DNA of 64,000 nucleotides from Bremia lactucae. Lineage: Eukaryota; Oomycota; Peronosporomycetes; Peronosporales; Peronosporaceae. The translations under genes and the position numbers were made by a program. A model generated the notes under the pieces. That model did no database searches. It saw only the letters and a program-made list of their open reading frames with translations, and was not told the DNA's origin. The DNA lies in assembly GCF_004359215.1 (NCBI RefSeq), contig NC_090614.1, forward strand, positions 3,651,599-3,715,598, in the 5' to 3' direction. Of this stretch, positions 62,501-64,000 are shown piece after piece. Numbering within the stretch: position 1 is the stretch's first letter; every line of letters starts with the position of its first letter.

Positions 62501-64000
62501 AGCACTTGATCGACGTAGCACGAAGAAAAGTACTCGAAACAGGACTCGATAGAGCCACGCTACATCTAACCGCAAGAGCTCGAGTTTGTCCAATTGTTGC
62601 ACGTCAAAATGACCATTTGCAAGCAGTTCATGAACAACGTCAACGTGATGAAACGCAATGGCCACATGCAATGGATTTCGCTGACCACGTGCAAGAAGCA
62701 CGACTCCACCGAGATTCCATACGTACGGTTCATACCACTCCGTGGCAAAGTCCGGACCCGAGAGATCAATGGCAATGTCCAAGAGCACGCGAATTTGATC
62801 CACGTCGCCTCGTTTCGCAGCGCGATAAAGACCGATTTTAACGTCATGAATCTGTTTCGTCAAGCCTTTCGCATTCCTGCCAGTGTGACGAGGCGATCCG
62901 TCTTGGGCTGCTGCAGTGCATTGTCGCTGAAGTCGTTGCCAGCACGCCCAGAGTGGAGCAGGAAGCCACGCATACACTGGCGTTGCAAACGATTGTTCGA
63001 CATACTCAAAACGAGTGTGGCCAGGGACGTACCCGCGTTGAAAAAGAAAATGTTGATGCAGTCGATGAAACAGAAGAATCTGTTTCCATCGTAGAATATA
63101 CGCGTACACTGCCACGAGTTCGACAGACACCAAGAGTACGAAAAACCCAGTTGCAAGCTGTTGATTGCACGCGGTGATCATCTTGGAGAGACTGCCATCT
63201 TGTGTCGGGATAAAGATAATCACGAGAATATAGAGAAGATACGGGATTTCAAGCACCACAATGAGTTCACAGAGCGTGAATAAATAGGTTTTTTCAAGCC
63301 GCAATGGCTCGTTTGATTGTGCTTCACGAGACGACCGTAGAGCCGAGGGTATTGGGACGTGCTGGTACAATCGACACGCTTTGAAATCCAGTGCTGGGAG
63401 ACATAAGAGCACAATGGCTATTAACGTGTAGACGTACATGTCAAAGAATTGAAGCGAATGATCGTGACACTGTGTCGCAGCTCCATCTGCTGCGCCATCG
63501 TCTTTATGAGCTAAAATCGCAGGCACAACGCCATAATTTAATAGTTTTCGAATCACGTAAACTACAAGAATAAGCGTCGAATTCGCGACCATGGATGCAC
63601 TCAAGAACGTATTGCTATCGCGCTTGAGCCATGGAAATACATACCATAATATGCGTCGGAGTCTCCTGTAACACCACCAGAGCTTCCTTAAACGGAGCTG
63701 TCCATTCTCCGCCACGTAATAATGCGTGGACCGAAGTGGATTACTGTCGAGATACTGTCCGCCAAGTTCAGGGATTTCAGAATTGCAATTGATAAATGCC
63801 AATTGCTCTTGTGTCTTGGAGCTCGAGGAATTATTAATGGAACGCGTAAGGGGTTGCGGCCACTGATTTGTACGTTCGGATGGAAATTCCGACACTTGAG
63901 AGCTGTGTGTACGACCTGTTAAGTTCACAGAGACATCGCGTAGCCGATACGATGGTGTCTCGGTGGAATTTACGAGTAAAAGGTCATGGCGAAGCGGTGG
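59585..64000 (-). CDS. Membrane-anchored ankyrin protein with tandem TIR domains, paralogue, N-terminus beyond window
   Basis: The frame is open from 64000 to the TGA at 59585 (1471 codons in the window). No in-frame ATG occurs before the conserved part, so the start lies outside. Counting from the edge, hydrophobic segments lie at about 132-152, 186-205, 238-265 and 282-303. Ankyrin repeats span about 387-874 (NPLHVAI, SPLHVAV, TPLHDAC, SPLHWAA, TPLAWAC, SALHVAL), with an acidic insert in the last third. TIR1 (about 882-994) starts RDVMISYSHAH, has GITGGSVWRQEIARGI and SQWCMKELAFAK; its Glu is codon 61127-61129. TIR2 (about 1171-1292) starts SFVFIIHGDF and has DQIAFAEDRGKLLVPI, with Gln at 60173-60175. 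The linker block RMLLDGIQDQIE is shared with the paralogue at 31978-36495. It converges on SMNDC1 150 bp away. Confidence 0.9.
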   Translation of the reverse strand, partial: PPLRHDLLLVNSTETPSYRLRDVSVNLTGRTHSSQVSEFPSERTNQWPQPLTRSINNSSSSKTQEQLAFINCNSEIPELGGQYLDSNPLRSTHYYVAENGQLRLRKLWWCYRRLRRILWYVFPWLKRDSNTFLSASMVANSTLILVVYVIRKLLNYGVVPAILAHKDDGAADGAATQCHDHSLQFFDMYVYTLIAIVLLCLPALDFKACRLYQHVPIPSALRSSREAQSNEPLRLEKTYLFTLCELIVVLEIPYLLYILVIIFIPTQDGSLSKMITACNQQLATGFFVLLVSVELVAVYAYILRWKQILLFHRLHQHFLFQRGYVPGHTRFEYVEQSFATPVYAWLPAPLWACWQRLQRQCTAAAQDGSPRHTGRNAKGLTKQIHDVKIGLYRAAKRGDVDQIRVLLDIAIDLSGPDFATEWYEPYVWNLGGVVLLARGQRNPLHVAIAFHHVDVVHELLANGHFDVQQLDKLELLRLDVAWLYRVLFRVLFFVLRRSSAGVVANASLGGGTGNGGVAPGLASASHPFGPVGLFQATLLSPLHVAVTLGHVELTLLLLRYGAQPDASAVSTHPRFATPPLYWAVNKECTRLLLDAGGNPLALPGDANGLLLTAFEVARIAGNAAVARQMEKYGGDVALTPLHDACAGGRHHDVLFLLEHGADPDTLGEQVIGCFRRSPLHWAAMRGHARIIRLLVRYGVNVNARDVFGRTPLAWACVLNRTRAVEALLASNADVNLRDAQGDPLLCICAAGACASIKRGSKTVAGKQNKFGDECVDEVDWEETADEGGDLGATLSGQKALARELDPCIFQLLLTHGVDLHATRASNGDSALHVALRRRHQTAAILFVRAGLSLTAVNFLGQRAIDCAQSPALRFAVKKEAGQRDVMISYSHAHAPLARKLRDALEQQRITTWIDTMGPTGITGGSVWRQEIARGIQSSALVVALLTKDYPESQWCMKELAFAKMQNIPVVAIQCEDMDISEELQVYLWTRQVIDFRPAVKHMEKCARKSCGGDEGEHDRAKELMMDRNSSHTVEDTESYEDGASGKHDFNSQVINTSGEMKLDHDDDEVFSQCLRMLLDGIQDQIELHRARLARRQAQQQEQVQLPGNDTDGRGSCFNDSECFPDDDKEMNRIVAGVKHTEDVNEAQRLLNSPIQDRIESLASSFISTATDSFVFIIHGDFHLSFCRRLLKTMRKEGIRCVVDETVPAVQQTHFPQEHGKIETSGESIECSGLEHPVLPLPVQMRQLAAKDAILACSAVIVVLSPLSANCDLLADQIAFAEDRGKLLVPILLSLHKVDLAKRYTFSRSMVHHFNVTLGYEQSMEQLTNHLRAQQEEEARERRQKRRCQDHSNLSAIALMSSGSSASMLGTNSDTTEMQLPFDDEVLPLNASQLLPTLPVKTILTASRGGRVTSGSSGGHGWSELEPLETADNARTKKLRTGSNASIASSPSRESSLTSPARQYSQHGRECQ

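Noticed and set aside
63926..63928. GTG at 63928 as the start of the second TIR/ankyrin gene
   Set aside because: The frame stays open to the window edge without a stop, so the true start is beyond 64000.

Overview
The window looks like an oomycete (Phytophthora/downy-mildew type) chromosome segment. Compact housekeeping genes with very short introns (54-77 bp, GT..AG) sit between dense, decayed LTR-retrotransposon islands, and the retroelement proteins resemble Gypsy chromovirus polyproteins as I know them from oomycetes. No RNA gene or CRISPR array was recognised. One 19-base N gap lies at 15837-15855.

Layout. 1-17350 is a retroelement island: three minus-strand fragments of one Gypsy family (family A, with its LTRs), a plus-strand Gypsy integrase/chromodomain remnant, a Copia reverse-transcriptase remnant and an isolated reversed LTR. 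17664-24583 holds three spliced or single-exon genes: an EAPP homologue (+), an eIF2-alpha kinase (-) and MON1 (+). 24584-31977 is gene-poor, with two unrecognised proteins (27867-28613 and 30159-30650), decayed coding sequence and a fold-back element. 31978-36495 (-) encodes a large membrane/ankyrin/tandem-TIR protein, followed by Cullin-3 (37714-39975, -). 40187-51862 is a second island: two copies of Gypsy family B lying tail to tail, a divergent LTR (C) and an isolated family-A LTR. 52404-59434 is a tight housekeeping cluster: SMC1 (+), an OCIA-like two-TM protein (-), proteasome assembly chaperone PSMG4 (-) and SMNDC1/SPF30 (+). 59585-64000 (-) is a second membrane/ankyrin/tandem-TIR protein, a paralogue of the first, whose N-terminus runs off the window.

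The housekeeping genes cover independent functions: Rab7 GEF subunit, cohesin, E3 ligase scaffold, proteasome assembly, spliceosome assembly and translational stress control. They are close neighbours, not a pathway. The most unusual content is the pair of TIR proteins. Each has four predicted membrane segments, about seven ankyrin repeats, a first TIR with the plant-type S-x-W-C-x-K-E motif carrying the glutamate used by TIR NADases, and a second TIR-like domain where that glutamate is glutamine in both paralogues. This suggests a membrane-anchored signalling enzyme paired with its own pseudo-TIR. The second notable signal is a palindromic TGACG..CGTCA element inside the LTRs, tandemly triplicated in one copy.

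Exon structures were worked out by hand from reading frames, splice sites and remembered family alignments. No search was run.
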